Assembly (NCBI GenBank): GCA_046351455.1
Contig: JAXLYM010000024.1
Location: 93,817-157,816 of the forward strand
Direction of reading: 5' to 3'
Origin: JADJRH01 sp046351455
Lineage (GTDB): Bacteria > Myxococcota_A > Polyangia > Polyangiales > Polyangiaceae
Length of the DNA stretch: 64,000 nt
This document shows positions 62,852 to 64,000 of this stretch, in pieces. The position numbers and the translations under genes were made by a program. The notes beneath the pieces were generated by a model. It did no database searches. It had not been told where the DNA came from and was given only the letters and a program-made list of their open reading frames with translations. Each line of letters starts with the position of its first letter. Position 1 is the first letter of the stretch.

Positions 62852-64000
62852 ATGGTGTACGTCGCGCCGAATCAGAGTGGATCGAAGGTCACGTTCCGTT
62901 CCCGTTACCAGAACTTCATCGGTGGTGAATGGGTGGAGCCCGCGAAGGGCCAGTATTTCGAGAACGTGACCCCCGTCACCGGAAAGCCGTTCTGCGAGAT
63001 CCCGCGCTCCACGTCGGAGGACATCGACAAGGCGCTCGACGCGGCGCACGCGGCGAAGGCCGGCTGGGGCAAGACCAGCGTCGCGCAGCGCTCGCTCGTC
63101 CTCAACAAGATCGCCGACCGCATCGAGCAGAACCTGGAGAAGCTCGCCGTCGCCGAGACCTGGGACAACGGCAAGCCGGTGCGCGAGACGCTCGCCGCGG
63201 ACATGCCCCTCGCGATGGACCACTTCCGTTATTTCGCAGGGTGTATTCGGTCGCAGGAGGGCACGGTCGCCGAGCTCGACGACGGCACGGTCGCGTACCA
63301 CTTCCACGAGCCGCTCGGCGTCGTCGGCCAGATCATCCCCTGGAACTTCCCCATCCTGATGGCCGCGTGGAAGCTGGCCCCCGCGCTCGCCGCCGGCAAC
63401 TGCGTCGTGTTGAAGCCCGCCGAGCAGACCCCCGCCTCCATCCTCGTGCTCGCGGAGCTGATTCAAGATCTGCTGCCGCCCGGCGTCCTCAACATCGTGA
63501 ACGGCTTCGGCCTCGAAGCGGGCAAGCCCCTCGCGTCGTCGAAGCGCGTCTCCAAGGTGGCATTCACCGGCGAGACGTCGACTGGCAAGCTCATCATGCA
63601 GTATGCGTCGGAGAACCTCATCCCCGTGACGCTGGAGCTCGGCGGCAAATCCCCCAACATCTTCTTCGACGACGTGTTCGCGAAGGACGATGATTTCGCC
63701 GACAAGGTGATGGAGGGATTCGCGATGTTCGCCCTCAACCAGGGTGAAGTGTGCACGTGCCCGTCGCGCGCCCTCGTGCACGAGAAGATCCTCGGCCAGT
63801 TCCTGGAGCGCGCCGTCCTCCGCACGAAGAAGCACGTGCCGGGCAACCCCCTCGATCCGAAGACGACGGTCGGCGCGCAGGCCTCCAAAGAGCAGCTCAA
63901 CAAGATCCTGAGTTACCTCGAAATCGGCAGAAAAGAAGGCGCGAAGGTGCTCGCGGGCGGCGAGCAGGCGACTCTCTCCGGCGACCTCGCGGGCGGTTAT
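62852..64000 (+). CDS. Aldehyde dehydrogenase, AldB/ExaC type (3' end outside the window)
   Basis: This NAD-dependent dehydrogenase oxidises an aldehyde such as acetaldehyde to the acid. Of about 505 expected residues 383 are present, ending at the window edge without a stop. Features: QNFIGGEWVEP at the N-terminus, GQIIPWNFPILMAAWKLAPA for NAD binding, LELGGKSPNIFF with the general-base Glu, and the catalytic Cys in NQGEVCTCPSR, which is the pattern of AldB/AcoD/ExaC-type enzymes. GGAGG precedes the ATG. The divergent sigma-54 activator and the -24/-12 promoter fit this group. Confidence 0.88.
   Translation, partial: MVYVAPNQSGSKVTFRSRYQNFIGGEWVEPAKGQYFENVTPVTGKPFCEIPRSTSEDIDKALDAAHAAKAGWGKTSVAQRSLVLNKIADRIEQNLEKLAVAETWDNGKPVRETLAADMPLAMDHFRYFAGCIRSQEGTVAELDDGTVAYHFHEPLGVVGQIIPWNFPILMAAWKLAPALAAGNCVVLKPAEQTPASILVLAELIQDLLPPGVLNIVNGFGLEAGKPLASSKRVSKVAFTGETSTGKLIMQYASENLIPVTLELGGKSPNIFFDDVFAKDDDFADKVMEGFAMFALNQGEVCTCPSRALVHEKILGQFLERAVLRTKKHVPGNPLDPKTTVGAQASKEQLNKILSYLEIGRKEGAKVLAGGEQATLSGDLAGGY

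Overview
The window looks like chromosomal DNA of a myxobacterium, probably of the Polyangiales/Sorangiineae type. The signs are very high G+C, many lipoproteins whose lipobox is followed by Gly/Thr-rich linkers and Cys-rich repeats, a MYXO-CTERM-like C-terminus (gene at 5842), a long Ser/Thr kinase with a low-complexity tail, a sigma-54 activator, and many small regulators and hypothetical genes. This is inference from gene style; no rRNA or tRNA gene was found.

Layout. 1-5737: an amidohydrolase lipoprotein, a LolD/MacB-type ABC ATPase with its FtsX-type permease, and a DUF2452 protein. 5842-12413: surface and secreted proteins, a Ser/Thr kinase and a peroxiredoxin. 12478-19114: housekeeping-like genes (TatA, a long S41 C-terminal processing peptidase, TerB-like, YggT-like, uroporphyrinogen-III synthase). 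19244-24980: a lipoprotein, then a four-gene operon of lipoproteins (two with CxxCH) ending in a Tat-exported DUF1501-like protein. 25096-27122: a divergent acyltransferase and alpha/beta hydrolase. 27143-32684: a minus-strand set of CxxCH lipoproteins with DUF3570 and DUF4266 proteins, divergent from a TlpA-like thioredoxin. 32816-36487: small hypothetical and surface proteins.

36488-48613 is an accessory island with visibly lower G+C in several genes. It starts with a 21-bp minisatellite. From 37690 on it reads as an array of integron-type gene cassettes: five attC-like sites, with each cassette's first 7 bases (GTT...) exactly complementary to the RYYYAAC-like box at its own distal end (37751/39211, 39305/41863, 41928/43011, 43180/48521). 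The cassettes carry a possible nuclease-fold protein; a tyrosine recombinase plus IS91-type HUH transposase flanked by a 29-bp inverted repeat; a ParE/Phd toxin-antitoxin pair; and a long segment with a macro-domain protein, several unknown proteins and a phage-tail-like protein. No IntI-type integrase is visible, so this would be an integrase-less attC cluster.

48672-64000 returns to high-G+C chromosome: SnoaL-like protein, a second toxin-antitoxin pair, hemerythrin, AraC regulator, GFA protein, YdeI-like protein, FMN reductase, GNAT, DUF1810, a cytochrome P450 divergent from a TetR regulator by 16 bp, nitronate monooxygenase, a decayed serine hydrolase (beta-lactamase family) and an AcoR-like sigma-54 activator. 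The activator is divergent from an aldehyde dehydrogenase that has a well-formed -24/-12 promoter and an upstream palindrome, so the last two genes form a recognisable regulatory unit.
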